Assembly (NCBI GenBank): GCA_964446435.1
Contig: CAYUOS010000013.1
Coordinates: forward strand, 1-36,138
From: SLNP01 sp964446435
GTDB lineage: Bacteria > Bacteroidota > Bacteroidia > Bacteroidales > VadinHA17
DNA length: 36,138 nucleotides
Direction of reading: 5' to 3'
Shown piece after piece: positions 8,838 through 16,937 of the stretch. The position numbers and the translations under genes are program-made. How positions within the stretch are numbered: the first letter of the stretch is position 1; every line of letters starts with the position of its first letter. Below the pieces are notes generated by a model. The model made no database searches, had not been told where the DNA came from, and worked only from the letters and a program-made list of their open reading frames with translations.

Positions 8838-10007
8838 TCAGATTCCTGAAACCGGTGCAGCATATGATGTTACATCTCTTCCGGTTATCTCATCGCGGCA
8901 GAGAATTATCAACCGCTCCAGAACATTCCTGAATTCCCTTATGTTGCCCGTCCAGTTGATCTTCTGCAACTCCGCAATCGCATCCCTGGTGATCTTCTTC
9001 TTATTCATTCCGTATTCGCTGCAGATCAGATCGTTAAAATGTTCTGCCAGAAGAGGTATGTCGTCAATCCGCTCATTCAGGGTTGGTACATGTATCAGTA
9101 TCACACTCAGTCGGTGATAAAGATCCTCCCTGAACCTGTTATTGTCAATCTCCTCCCTTATATTCTTGTTGGTTGCTGCTATTACCCTTACGTTTACCTG
9201 AATGTCCTTATCCGAGCCAACCCTCGAAATCCGGTTCTCCTGGAGGGCTCTTAAAACCTTGGCCTGAGCAGAAAGGCTCATGTCGCCTATCTCATCGAGG
9301 AATATGGTTCCTCCGTTTGCCTGCTCAAATTTGCCGATTCGCTGTTTGATTGCCGAAGTGAATGAACCTTTTTCATGTCCGAAAAGTTCACTCTCGATAA
9401 GTTCTGAGGGTATCGCCGCACAATTGACTTCAACAAACGGACCCTTTGACCTGTTGCTCTTTTCATGAATCTGATGGGCAACAAGCTCCTTGCCCGTGCC
9501 ATTTGAACCTGTAATAAGCACCCTGGCTTCAGTGGGAGCGACACGGTCAATCATCTCCTTAACCTTGATGATTCCCGCTGATTCACCTATCATCTCATAT
9601 CTCTTGCTGACCTGCTTCTTTAATGTCTTTGTCTGCGTAACAAGCGTTGACCGTTCCAGTGCATTCTTGACGGTTATCAGTACACGGTTGAGATCAAGAG
9701 GCTTCTCAAGAAAATCAAATGCCCCCTTCTTAATGGCATCTACTGCCGTATCTATATTGCCATGCCCTGATATCATTACCACAGGGGTGTCTGGATTGAC
9801 ATCCATAATCTTCGCGAGTACCTCGGTTCCATCCATCTCGGGCATCTTTATGTCGCAAAGGACAATATCATACGAGCCCGCTTCAAACAGTTCTATTCCC
9901 TTTATGCCATTTTCGGCAATATCTGCTTCATGGTTTTCATACTCCAGAACCTCCTTCAATGTGTTCCTTATCGCCCTCTCATCGTCAATTACCAGTACCC
10001 TCGCCAT
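8838..10007 (-). CDS. NtrC-family response regulator (REC-AAA+) lacking the C-terminal HTH
   Basis: Receiver domain (about 1-120) with acidic pocket D8/D9, phospho-acceptor Asp52 (LCDIKMPEMDG), the switch Ser/Thr region (MISGHG) and Lys in FLEKPLD. The AAA+ sigma-54 activator domain (about 140-375) has Walker A GSNGTGKE, Walker B-like GGTIFLDEIGDM and RFREDLYHRLSVI. The sigma-54 contact loop, normally GAFTGA, reads GSFTSA (214-219). The protein stops at residue 389 just after the AAA+ lid, with no Fis-type helix-turn-helix, and only 32 nt separate its stop from the next ORF, so no HTH can be hidden by a frameshift. I recall this architecture and loop as a conserved Bacteroidota group rather than a broken gene. 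No partner histidine kinase is in the window. Confidence 0.92.
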   Translation of the reverse strand: MARVLVIDDERAIRNTLKEVLEYENHEADIAENGIKGIELFEAGSYDIVLCDIKMPEMDGTEVLAKIMDVNPDTPVVMISGHGNIDTAVDAIKKGAFDFLEKPLDLNRVLITVKNALERSTLVTQTKTLKKQVSKRYEMIGESAGIIKVKEMIDRVAPTEARVLITGSNGTGKELVAHQIHEKSNRSKGPFVEVNCAAIPSELIESELFGHEKGSFTSAIKQRIGKFEQANGGTIFLDEIGDMSLSAQAKVLRALQENRISRVGSDKDIQVNVRVIAATNKNIREEIDNNRFREDLYHRLSVILIHVPTLNERIDDIPLLAEHFNDLICSEYGMNKKKITRDAIAELQKINWTGNIREFRNVLERLIILCRDEITGRDVTSYAAPVSGI

Positions 10008-10045
10008 AGAGTGATTATTATTTGGTTGCTAAAGTAATAAATATA

Positions 10046-10147
10046 ACGGTAAACGGTAAACGGTAAACGGTATACGATAAACGGTAAACGGTAAACGGTA
10101 AACGGTAAACGGTAAACGGTAAACGGTAAACGGTATACGGTAAACGG
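10046..10147. repeat. Heptanucleotide tandem repeat, block 1 (ACGGTAA)n
   Basis: Fourteen consecutive 7-bp units plus four bases. Most units are ACGGTAA; two are ACGGTAT and one is ACGATAA. Minus-strand ORFs through it (a repeating VYRLPFT peptide) are an artefact: 21 nt encode seven residues in any open frame. Confidence 0.97.
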
Positions 10148-10187
10148 AACCGAGCCGAAGGCGAGCTCGCGACCGAATGGGAGCAAA

Positions 10188-10233
10188 ACGGTAAACGGTA
10201 AACGGTAAACGGTAAACGGTATACGGTAAACGG
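10188..10233. repeat. Heptanucleotide tandem repeat, block 2 (ACGGTAA)n
   Basis: Six units plus four bases of the same ACGGTAA heptamer, with an ACGGTAT variant at 10216-10222. The last units and the following GC-rich element repeat the arrangement at 10130-10186 exactly 86 bp away, indicating segmental duplication within the array. Confidence 0.95.
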
Positions 10234-10332
10234 AACCGAGCCGAAGGCGAGCTCGCGACCGAATGGGAGCAACCGAGCGCAGCGAACTCACGACCGAAGG
10301 GAGTAAACCAGTAACCAGCAACCTGACTCTCG

Positions 10333-11700
10333 CTATCCTTTATACATCAGCCACTTCCAAAGCTCCCTGTATGAGGTCTTCTTTCCATACATCAGAATAC
10401 CGGTACGGTAGATCTTGGCCGCCATCCACACAAAGGCAATAAATGTTACTACCATCAACCCCATCGAGAGAGCAAGCTCCCACGCCGGTACTTCGAATGG
10501 TATTCTTGCCATCATTACAATAGGAGAGGTAAGGGGTATTATCGAGAACCAGAATGCCAGGCTGCTTTCCGGATTCTGCATCGTTCCCATGGCAACCATA
10601 AGAGCCAGTATTATTGGTATCGTCACCGGCAGCATAAACTGCTGGGTTTCTGTTTCATTGTCAACAGCCGACCCAATGGCTGCGAATATTGAGGCATAGA
10701 GGAGGTATCCCGATAGAAAATAGAAGATAAAGCTGAATAGTATTATACCCCAGTTCTGGTTCTTCAATGTCTTCAGAATGGTCATGATCTCAGCCAGTTG
10801 TTCAGGAATAGCTGCCTGCTGCTCTGCTGATTGTGCCTGCACCTGGATCTCCTGCGAGATTATGTTCTGCGGAAGGGTCTGTACCGTTTCTGCTACAGAA
10901 CCACCCTTGCTGGCCACAACCTTGGTAAGAACAGTTGCAACGCCAACAGTCAGTACAACCCAGATAAGGAACTGAGTCAATCCAACCAGCGCAATACCTA
11001 TTATCTTGCCCATCATCAGTTCAACCGGCTTGACAGAAGAGACTAGTACCTCGACCACCCTGTTGGTCTTTTCCTCAATAACCCCACGCATAACCTGCGA
11101 ACCAAATATAAACACCAGCATGTACATCAGAAATCCGCCCAGGTACGCCAGAACCATTGCTACCCCGGTACTCGTCTCCTTTATTATGCCGGTATCGTCA
11201 ATGCGAATGGTCTGTATACTTACCCTGGTTCTTACATTCTTAAGAATCTCGTCGAGGTTTTCAATATTGTATGAGAGAAGCTTCTGCTTTTCAATCTCCT
11301 TCTCAAGAACAGAGTTGATATATGTTACCAGGCCATATGGTGGCTGTTTCTTTGAGATAAGCTGCACTGCATTGGGCACATTCACAACAACCGGTGAGAT
11401 ATATAGAACTCCGTAATAGCCTGCTTCACTGAAATTGTTCTTGATGTCATTGATGTCTATATTGCCAAGATAGACAAATTCTGCATCGTTGGTCGAAGGA
11501 ATACCTCCGCTGAATAGATCAGACCCATCCTCGACAACTGCTATCTTCTTGTACTCCTGTCCCTCCCCTGACATTATCAGGGTTGGTACAATAAGAATTG
11601 CTGCCATCAGAAGTGGTGCCAGTATCGTCATAATGATGAAACTCTTCTTCCTGACCCGTGTGTAATATTCTCTCTGGATGATTACGCTTATCTTGCTCAT
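10333..11700 (-). CDS. ABC-2 type transporter permease (NatB/YhaP-like)
   Basis: Integral membrane subunit of an ABC exporter. There is a TM helix at about 22-45 after a basic start (REYYTRVRKKSF), then a large extracytoplasmic domain (about 50-180), then about five or six TM segments in the second half (for example LAYLGGFLMYMLVFIFGS, GLTQFLIWVVLTVGVA and IILALMVAMGT), the layout of the NatB branch of ABC-2 permeases. The segment VIEEKTNRVVEVLVSSVKPVELMMGKI is typical of this family. It begins 18 nt after the ATPase gene, so the two form one transporter. The substrate is unknown; Na+ export is known for Bacillus NatAB, but this cannot be assumed. Confidence 0.9.
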   Translation of the reverse strand: MSKISVIIQREYYTRVRKKSFIIMTILAPLLMAAILIVPTLIMSGEGQEYKKIAVVEDGSDLFSGGIPSTNDAEFVYLGNIDINDIKNNFSEAGYYGVLYISPVVVNVPNAVQLISKKQPPYGLVTYINSVLEKEIEKQKLLSYNIENLDEILKNVRTRVSIQTIRIDDTGIIKETSTGVAMVLAYLGGFLMYMLVFIFGSQVMRGVIEEKTNRVVEVLVSSVKPVELMMGKIIGIALVGLTQFLIWVVLTVGVATVLTKVVASKGGSVAETVQTLPQNIISQEIQVQAQSAEQQAAIPEQLAEIMTILKTLKNQNWGIILFSFIFYFLSGYLLYASIFAAIGSAVDNETETQQFMLPVTIPIILALMVAMGTMQNPESSLAFWFSIIPLTSPIVMMARIPFEVPAWELALSMGLMVVTFIAFVWMAAKIYRTGILMYGKKTSYRELWKWLMYKG

Positions 11701-11718
11701 GTCGGAAAGTTTTCGGTG

Positions 11719-12642
11719 TTATGCATCAACTGTTTCATTTCTCGATTGTACGACCTTGATAAAAATGTCGTTCATTGAAGGTAATGCCGGGTTGAATGAT
11801 ATTATCTCACCCTCCTTTATCATCTCCTGAATCAGGTTATTGCTGACAACCGACGATATTGTTTCAATCCGTACGAGCGACTTACCATTCTCAACCTGCT
11901 TGCTGATCACTTTAAAACGGTCGTTTGACTTTATTCCGGTCTCACCCCTGAAAATGATCTCATACTCCTTGCCTGCCCAGTTTCTCCTTATCTCATCAAC
12001 ATTTCCCTCAAGAATCACCCGCGCCTTGTGTATCAGGGTTATGTCATCACATAACTCCTCAACAGAAGACATGTTGTGGGTCGAAAACAGAATGGTGGCG
12101 CCACGCTCACGCAGGAAAAGTATCTCATTCTTTATAATACTCGCGTTTACAGGGTCAAATCCTGTAAAAGGCTCATCAAATATCAGGATCTTCGGTTCGT
12201 GAAGAACAGTTGAAACAAACTGGGCTTTCTGCTGCATCCCTTTCGACAGCTCCTCTACCTTTTTATCCCACCAGTCTGTAATCTCAAGTTTCCTGAACCA
12301 GTATTTGGCTCTCTTCCATGCTTCAGCCTTGCTCAGGCCTTTTAATTGTGCAAGATACAGAACCTGCTCGCCAACTTTCATCTTCTTGTATAAACCCCTC
12401 TCTTCAGGCAGGTAGCCAATCTGTGCGACATCGGCAGGCTCCAGCCTGCGACCGTTAAGCCATAGTGTACCGCTGTCGGGTCCTGTAATCTGATTGATGA
12501 TCCTTATAAGGGTAGTCTTGCCTGCCCCATTCGGGCCAAGCAGTCCATAGATGCTCTGCTCAGGTACCGAAATACTTACTTTGTCAAGGGCGAGATGGTT
12601 GGCAAATTGTTTGGTGACTTCTGATGCTCTGAATAGTTCCAT
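11719..12642 (-). CDS. ABC transporter ATP-binding protein (NatA-like)
   Basis: ATPase subunit paired with the downstream permease. Walker A GPNGAGKTT, a Q-loop region (QIGYLPEERGLYKKM), signature LSKGMQQK, Walker B ILIFDEPFTGFDP and switch His in STHNM are all present, followed by a C-terminal extension of about 90 residues with the GNVDEIRRNW segment found in this subfamily. The start at ATG 12642 (MELFRASEV) is preferred; the in-frame ATG at 12678 would add 12 residues and overlap a probable promoter element. It lies downstream of dnaJ on the same strand. The order grpE-dnaJ-ATPase-permease appears familiar for Bacteroidota, which is recollection rather than a check. Confidence 0.94.
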   Translation of the reverse strand: MELFRASEVTKQFANHLALDKVSISVPEQSIYGLLGPNGAGKTTLIRIINQITGPDSGTLWLNGRRLEPADVAQIGYLPEERGLYKKMKVGEQVLYLAQLKGLSKAEAWKRAKYWFRKLEITDWWDKKVEELSKGMQQKAQFVSTVLHEPKILIFDEPFTGFDPVNASIIKNEILFLRERGATILFSTHNMSSVEELCDDITLIHKARVILEGNVDEIRRNWAGKEYEIIFRGETGIKSNDRFKVISKQVENGKSLVRIETISSVVSNNLIQEMIKEGEIISFNPALPSMNDIFIKVVQSRNETVDA

Positions 12643-12675
12643 AGTGGTTTTTCCCGATGGTTGGTTTATTGAAGT

Positions 12676-12699
12676 CAAATTTAATCAAATCGTGGCAAA
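12676..12699 (-). promoter_or_regulatory. Putative promoter of the ABC transporter genes
   Basis: The minus strand reads TTTG, 12 nt, then TAAATTTG (12683-12676), a full match to the -7 consensus TAnnTTTG, 34 nt before the ATPase start. The TTTG is closer than the usual -33 position; the same 12-nt spacing recurs at two other sites in this window. Confidence 0.4.
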
Positions 12700-12770
12700 A
12701 GAAAACTAACCGCGACTATTCCCGAAAAATATTATGCAAACTGTCTCCAACTGTCGGTAAAACACCCTTG

Positions 12771-13922
12771 TCACTGATCGAAATAGTTTCGCATCCTCTC
12801 AAAAAGATTCCGGTCATTATTGTCTGGAGCAGGGGTAAAGGACTCCGATTCCCTGAGCTTCTCTATTACCTTCATCTCCTCTCTTGTGAGCTTCTTTGGT
12901 ATCCACACGTTAACGTTTACAAGCAGATCTCCACGTCCGTAGCCATTTACCTCAGGAAGTCCCTTGCCCCTGAGTCTGAGGATTTTACCGGCCTGTGTTC
13001 CCGGTTCTATCTTTATCTTTACATTGATGTCGACTGTGGGTATTTCAACTGCCGTTCCCAGAATGGCATCAGGAATGCTTATGAAAAGATTGTAGATAAG
13101 ATCATTACCCTCCCTGATAAGCTCAGGGTGATCCTCTTCATCTATTACAACCAGCAAGTCGCCATTGACCCCGCCTCGCCTTGGCGCATTGCCCTTGCCG
13201 CTTACAGTCATCTGCATTCCCTTGCCAACGCCTGCCGGAATGTTTATCTTGATCACCTCTTCTCCCTGTATAATTCCTTCTCCGTAGCATGAAGTGCATT
13301 TGCGGGTAATGCTCTTTCCTTCACCACCGCAGTTCGGACATACCGATGAGGTCTGCATCTGGCCGAGGAATGTGTTAGTAACGCGGGTTACATGACCCGA
13401 ACCATTACAGGTCGAACAGGTGTTAATGGCGTTCTGATCGGCAGCTCCTGATCCTCCGCATGAGTTACATGTTACATATTTGTTGACCTTAATCTTCTTC
13501 TCGGCACCGGTTGAGATCTCCTTTAGATTGAGTTTTACCTTCACTCTCAGGTTGGAACCTTTGTTAACTCTCCGGCCTCCTCTTCTGCTCCCTCCGAAAC
13601 CTCCGAAACCTCCGAAAGCATCTCCGAAAATATCACCGAAAGAGGAAAAAATATCCTCCATCGTCATTCCGCCACCGGGAAAACCATTCCCTGCCCCTCC
13701 GACACCTGCATGACCAAACCTGTCGTACCTCGACCTCTTTTCATCATTGCTGAGTACCTCATATGCCTCAGCCGCCTCCTTGAATTTCTCCTCTGCTTCC
13801 TTGTTACCGGGATTTTTGTCAGGATGGTACTTAATGGCCTGCTTCCTGTAAGCCTTCTTTATCTCTTCCTTGGATGCACCTTTCGATACTCCCAGCACTT
13901 CGTAATAATCACGCTTTTCCAT
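12771..13922 (-). CDS. dnaJ: Chaperone DnaJ (type I Hsp40)
   Basis: Co-chaperone that stimulates DnaK ATPase and delivers unfolded clients. The J domain (1-70) has HPD at residues 33-35. It is followed by a Gly/Phe-rich region (about 75-120), four CxxCxGxG-type zinc repeats (CNSCGGSG, CSTCNGSG, CPNCGGEG, CTSCYGEG; about 150-225) and the C-terminal substrate-binding domains. Full-length canonical architecture. It starts 34 nt after grpE on the same strand, so the two form a heat-shock operon. dnaK is not in this window. Confidence 0.98.
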   Translation of the reverse strand: MEKRDYYEVLGVSKGASKEEIKKAYRKQAIKYHPDKNPGNKEAEEKFKEAAEAYEVLSNDEKRSRYDRFGHAGVGGAGNGFPGGGMTMEDIFSSFGDIFGDAFGGFGGFGGSRRGGRRVNKGSNLRVKVKLNLKEISTGAEKKIKVNKYVTCNSCGGSGAADQNAINTCSTCNGSGHVTRVTNTFLGQMQTSSVCPNCGGEGKSITRKCTSCYGEGIIQGEEVIKINIPAGVGKGMQMTVSGKGNAPRRGGVNGDLLVVIDEEDHPELIREGNDLIYNLFISIPDAILGTAVEIPTVDINVKIKIEPGTQAGKILRLRGKGLPEVNGYGRGDLLVNVNVWIPKKLTREEMKVIEKLRESESFTPAPDNNDRNLFERMRNYFDQ

Positions 13923-13956
13923 CCTCTCTTCTTCCCTGGTTTAATGGTGATCTGAC

Positions 13957-14589
13957 CTACTCTCCTACAACTACCTTGCTGAACCTTATAACCTTCTCAT
14001 TCAGCATATAACCCTTCTGTACAACGTCAACCACCTTCCCCCTTAGTTTCTTCTCCGGTGCTGGCACCTTGGTTACCGCATCATGTACGTCAACGTCAAA
14101 CTCCTTGTTTAAGGCCTCAATCTCCTTTACACCGTTCTGCTCAAGAAAACTCCTGAACTTTAGGTATATAAGGTCGATGCCCTCTTTCATGGCCTGACAA
14201 TCTGTTGCACTCTCCATAATCGTCAGGCCTCTTTCAAAATCATCAAGCACAGGAAGCAGGTTCAGAAGCATCGATTCAGATGCAGTCTTCGTAAGCTCAA
14301 TCTTCTCCCTCAGTGTTCTCTTGCGGTAATTATCAAATTCAGCCGATAACCTCAGATATTTATCCTGCATCTCTGCCAGTTTCAGCAGCAGATCATCCCC
14401 ACCCACTGACTTAGTGTCAGAATGAGATGCAGACTTATCTGCACCTTCTGCCTCATTATGGTTTATCTGGTCAGGGTTGCCGGCATCGCTGCCAACCCGT
14501 TCTTCGCCTGCAAACGACTCCGTTGTATCCTTATTCTCCTCTATCTCTGCTTTTTTCTCCCTGTTTTCGGTACTCTTCTTCCTCGTCAT
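13957..14589 (-). CDS. grpE: Nucleotide exchange factor GrpE
   Basis: GrpE releases ADP from DnaK. The acidic, charged N-terminal extension (about 1-75) is followed by a long helix (LLKLAEMQDKYLRLSAEFDNYRKR, about 80-105) and the C-terminal beta-wing with the family signature VVDVVQKGYMLNEKVIRFSKV. The start at 14589 (MTRKKSTENREKK) is chosen; extending to 14670 would add 27 residues with no similarity to GrpE starts. It is the first gene of the grpE-dnaJ pair. No CIRCE-type element (TTAGCACTC-N9-GAGTGCTAA) is visible upstream. Confidence 0.96.
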   Translation of the reverse strand: MTRKKSTENREKKAEIEENKDTTESFAGEERVGSDAGNPDQINHNEAEGADKSASHSDTKSVGGDDLLLKLAEMQDKYLRLSAEFDNYRKRTLREKIELTKTASESMLLNLLPVLDDFERGLTIMESATDCQAMKEGIDLIYLKFRSFLEQNGVKEIEALNKEFDVDVHDAVTKVPAPEKKLRGKVVDVVQKGYMLNEKVIRFSKVVVGE

Positions 14590-14692
14590 CTCATTTTCAA
14601 TTTGCCATATGGTTTTATTACTGCTCAAATAGCCTGCCAACAGGCGCATGATTGACAAAATGACATACACACATTCTGTTAGGTTATTATGA

Positions 14693-14713
14693 TGGTAAAT
14701 CCTATTTTTACCA
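14693..14713. promoter_or_regulatory. Perfect 7+7 dyad between grpE and the divergent lipoprotein gene
   Basis: TGGTAAA, a 7-nt spacer, then TTTACCA. It lies in the divergent intergenic region about 104 nt upstream of the grpE start and 115 nt upstream of the chosen propeller-gene start. The shape suits a dimeric regulator or a small hairpin. No T-tract follows on either strand, so it is not an intrinsic terminator. Function unproven. Confidence 0.4.
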
Positions 14714-14827
14714 CCCTGTCACAGACCGTCAGTTGCGCGTTGTATAGTGGCACTTACAATGACAAACCGAAAGTGGAGGATAATGGAAAGAGGCCTGAAA
14801 ATATCAAAAGTATATTCCGTAGGACGA

Positions 14828-15934
14828 ATGGCTACAAAATTAATTATCATGGCTCTATCGATTCTTTTATCGCAGTGTGGCCATAAACAGAGGCTCCCTC
14901 ATAACATAAATGAAAGGTTTATTGACTTCTCATTTCTTGATACAGCATCGTACTTCGTAATACCCCTTGAAACTCTTGACGAATCAAGAATTGGAAATGT
15001 AAGTCAGATTCTTTTCGAGGATGAAAGGATATTTGTTGCCGATTTCTCTGAAACTTTTTCCGTTACCATTTTCTCTTCATCAGGAGAATTCCTGGCACGA
15101 ATCCAGAGTGTCGGTGATGGTGTTGGCGAATACGGCACCAACAGGCTTGCATTTGACCTCGACAGGGATCGGAAAGAAGTACTGGTCTATGACGTCGTGG
15201 CAAGAAAGTTAGTGAGATATTCATTCAATGGTGAGTTTATAAGGGAAAACAGTCTTGTTGATTTCAGGGGTACTGATTTTGCATATCTCGGGAATGACAA
15301 ATACGCTTTCTGGATGGGTAGCGAGGATAAATACCAGATTCTGGTAACAGACTCTGTAGGAATCGTCTTAAAAAAGCATAATCCTATACCTGATAAGTAC
15401 AGCTACCTCTTATCGCTGATACCAGGATTCTTCTCAAAAGGAATGGGGAACGAGGCATGGTATATCCCAATCTGGGAGGATAAAATATTCAGGATTACCG
15501 CTGAATCCACCGAACTTAAAATTGATTTTGGATTTTCAGATAATATTGTTTCAACGCTTGATGAAATTGAATTGCTGGGAAACAATCAGACACAAGACAG
15601 GTTCAGTTGTTTCTTTGCATTGCTGGTAAATGAAAAGGGACAATTTGCAACGAGCATAAGACATCTGGGCGAATACCACGGAGAAACCCTTGGCATTCCG
15701 GTTCACATATTTGGCAATCTGACAACTGGCAATATTGAGGGGGGAAAGCTTGGTACATCGGTTGCTGACTTTAAAGAATATGGACTGGGGATAGGGTATC
15801 CGGTCGGGCAAAAAGGGGAGTTTTTCGTCAGGGCAATCAATCCAGATATCGTCATATCTGTTTACCCTGATGAATTCGGATTCCTTCAGTCAACCGACAA
15901 TCCCTGCCTTTTCTTCTATAAAATTAATCTCTGA
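14828..15934 (+). CDS. 6-bladed beta-propeller lipoprotein (Bacteroidota type)
   Basis: The start at 14828 gives a lipoprotein signal, MATKLIIMALSILLSQCG, with the lipobox Cys in LSQC; ATGs at 14747 and 14783 would only lengthen the N-terminus. The mature part resembles the Bacteroidota 6-bladed beta-propeller family: an opening segment ending in YFVIPLETLDES, then repeated blade-like pieces such as DERIFVADFSETFSVTIFSSSGEFLARI, and a conserved GDGVGEYG. Such proteins are often secreted or surface lipoproteins of unknown role next to transport genes. Here it is isolated: it runs opposite to the genes on both sides, starting divergently from grpE and ending convergently with the desulfhydrase-like gene. 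No catalytic motif is seen. Confidence 0.75.
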   Translation: MATKLIIMALSILLSQCGHKQRLPHNINERFIDFSFLDTASYFVIPLETLDESRIGNVSQILFEDERIFVADFSETFSVTIFSSSGEFLARIQSVGDGVGEYGTNRLAFDLDRDRKEVLVYDVVARKLVRYSFNGEFIRENSLVDFRGTDFAYLGNDKYAFWMGSEDKYQILVTDSVGIVLKKHNPIPDKYSYLLSLIPGFFSKGMGNEAWYIPIWEDKIFRITAESTELKIDFGFSDNIVSTLDEIELLGNNQTQDRFSCFFALLVNEKGQFATSIRHLGEYHGETLGIPVHIFGNLTTGNIEGGKLGTSVADFKEYGLGIGYPVGQKGEFFVRAINPDIVISVYPDEFGFLQSTDNPCLFFYKINL

Positions 15935-15954
15935 GGCTGACGGGCAGGTCTCCC

Positions 15955-16926
15955 CTAAAACAGATTGACGAGGCCTCCGGTGTGCCAGAATAATACCTGG
16001 TCTTTTGTATCAAAGTAGCCATCTTCAATAAGTCCGATAAGTCCGGCTGCAGCTTTAGCCGTGTAGGTCTGGTCAAGAAGTATGCCTTCGTGTTCAAGGA
16101 ACAGTTCTGCAGCCCTGGCTGACTCATCTGAGGGTATCCCATATCCTGGCCCTGTAAACCTGTCGTCGACATTTATCTCCTCAGGAACCAGTTGTTTGAG
16201 ACCCGTAAAATCAAGGATGGGATTTGCTGCCCTCAGCGCTTTCTGTCGGATGTCGGCAGGAGAGTCATCGGCACTTATGCCGACTATTTTTATGTCATGC
16301 ATGCCCGCTATCCTCTTGCCGGCCTCAAGTCCTCCCTGTGTTCCTCCCGATGAGGTTGAGACAACTATATGGCTGAACCTCACGCCAAGATTCTCCTGCT
16401 GCGACTTCAACTCATACATCGCGTTTACGAAACCGGGCGTTCCATAGGAGTCTGATGCCCCAAGTGGTATTATGAATGGATTACCGCCGTTTGATCTGAC
16501 CTCATCCGCAACCTCTTCCATACGCGATTGCCTCTCCTCCCTGCTTGCAACAAGCCTTATGTCAACCCTCATCATCTTGCTGATGCGATAGTTGGCCTTT
16601 GGAACATCAGGTTCTTCTCCGTTGAGCACAAGAATGCACCTGATACCCAGCCGTCGGGCAACCATTGCAGTGGTGCGGGCATGATTCGACTGAACAGCTC
16701 CGCATGTGATAATGGTATCTGCCCCTTCCTGCATGGCCCTTGCAAATGAATATTCAAGCTTGCGAAGCTTGTTACCCCACACAAGGGGCCCGATGAAGTC
16801 ATCGCGCTTGATATACAGAGACGGGGATCCATCAAAAATCTTCTGCAGACGATCCATCTTCTCAACAGGTGTGTCAAGAGGAGCAAGGCGAAGCCTGGGA
16901 ATCTGATAAAAACGGCGTGTGTGCAT
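15955..16926 (-). CDS. PLP-dependent D-cysteine desulfhydrase / ACC deaminase family enzyme
   Basis: Fold-type II PLP enzyme. The N-terminal segment YIKRDDFIGPLVWGNKLRKLE contains the Schiff-base lysine, predicted Lys53. ITCGAVQSNHARTTA is the conserved substrate/cofactor loop and SGGTQGGLEAG the phosphate-binding region. Length (323 aa) and motifs match the DcyD/ACC-deaminase group, which turns D-cysteine into pyruvate, H2S and ammonia or opens aminocyclopropane carboxylate. I cannot separate these substrates from sequence alone; D-cysteine desulfhydrase is the commoner activity. It starts 11 nt after murA and is probably co-transcribed with it. Confidence 0.88.
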   Translation of the reverse strand: MHTRRFYQIPRLRLAPLDTPVEKMDRLQKIFDGSPSLYIKRDDFIGPLVWGNKLRKLEYSFARAMQEGADTIITCGAVQSNHARTTAMVARRLGIRCILVLNGEEPDVPKANYRISKMMRVDIRLVASREERQSRMEEVADEVRSNGGNPFIIPLGASDSYGTPGFVNAMYELKSQQENLGVRFSHIVVSTSSGGTQGGLEAGKRIAGMHDIKIVGISADDSPADIRQKALRAANPILDFTGLKQLVPEEINVDDRFTGPGYGIPSDESARAAELFLEHEGILLDQTYTAKAAAGLIGLIEDGYFDTKDQVLFWHTGGLVNLF

Positions 16927-16937
16927 TTCTAATTTTC

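Larger units (their letters stand above)
10018..10332. other. Gene-free 315-nt stretch filled by a compound repeat
   Basis: The stretch lies between the ABC permease stop and the response-regulator start, on a strand where both neighbours are transcribed right to left. It holds two ACGGTAA arrays (10046-10147, 10188-10233) and two copies of a GC-rich element (10148-10186, 10234-10272), arranged as an 86-bp higher-order unit. Each copy carries the perfect palindrome GCGAGCTCGC (10161-10170 and 10247-10256). A diverged third GC-rich copy follows at about 10273-10304. I see no credible gene in it. Confidence 0.9.

Noticed and set aside
10018..10321. Minus-strand ORFs encoding repeated VYRLPFT peptides
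   Set aside because: They are translations of the 7-bp array, which stays open in several frames because no stop falls within 21 nt; no start context or conserved domain.
14632..14645. GCCTG-CCAA-CAGGC small palindrome near grpE
   Set aside because: Five-base stem with four-base loop; too short to support as an operator or attenuator on its own.
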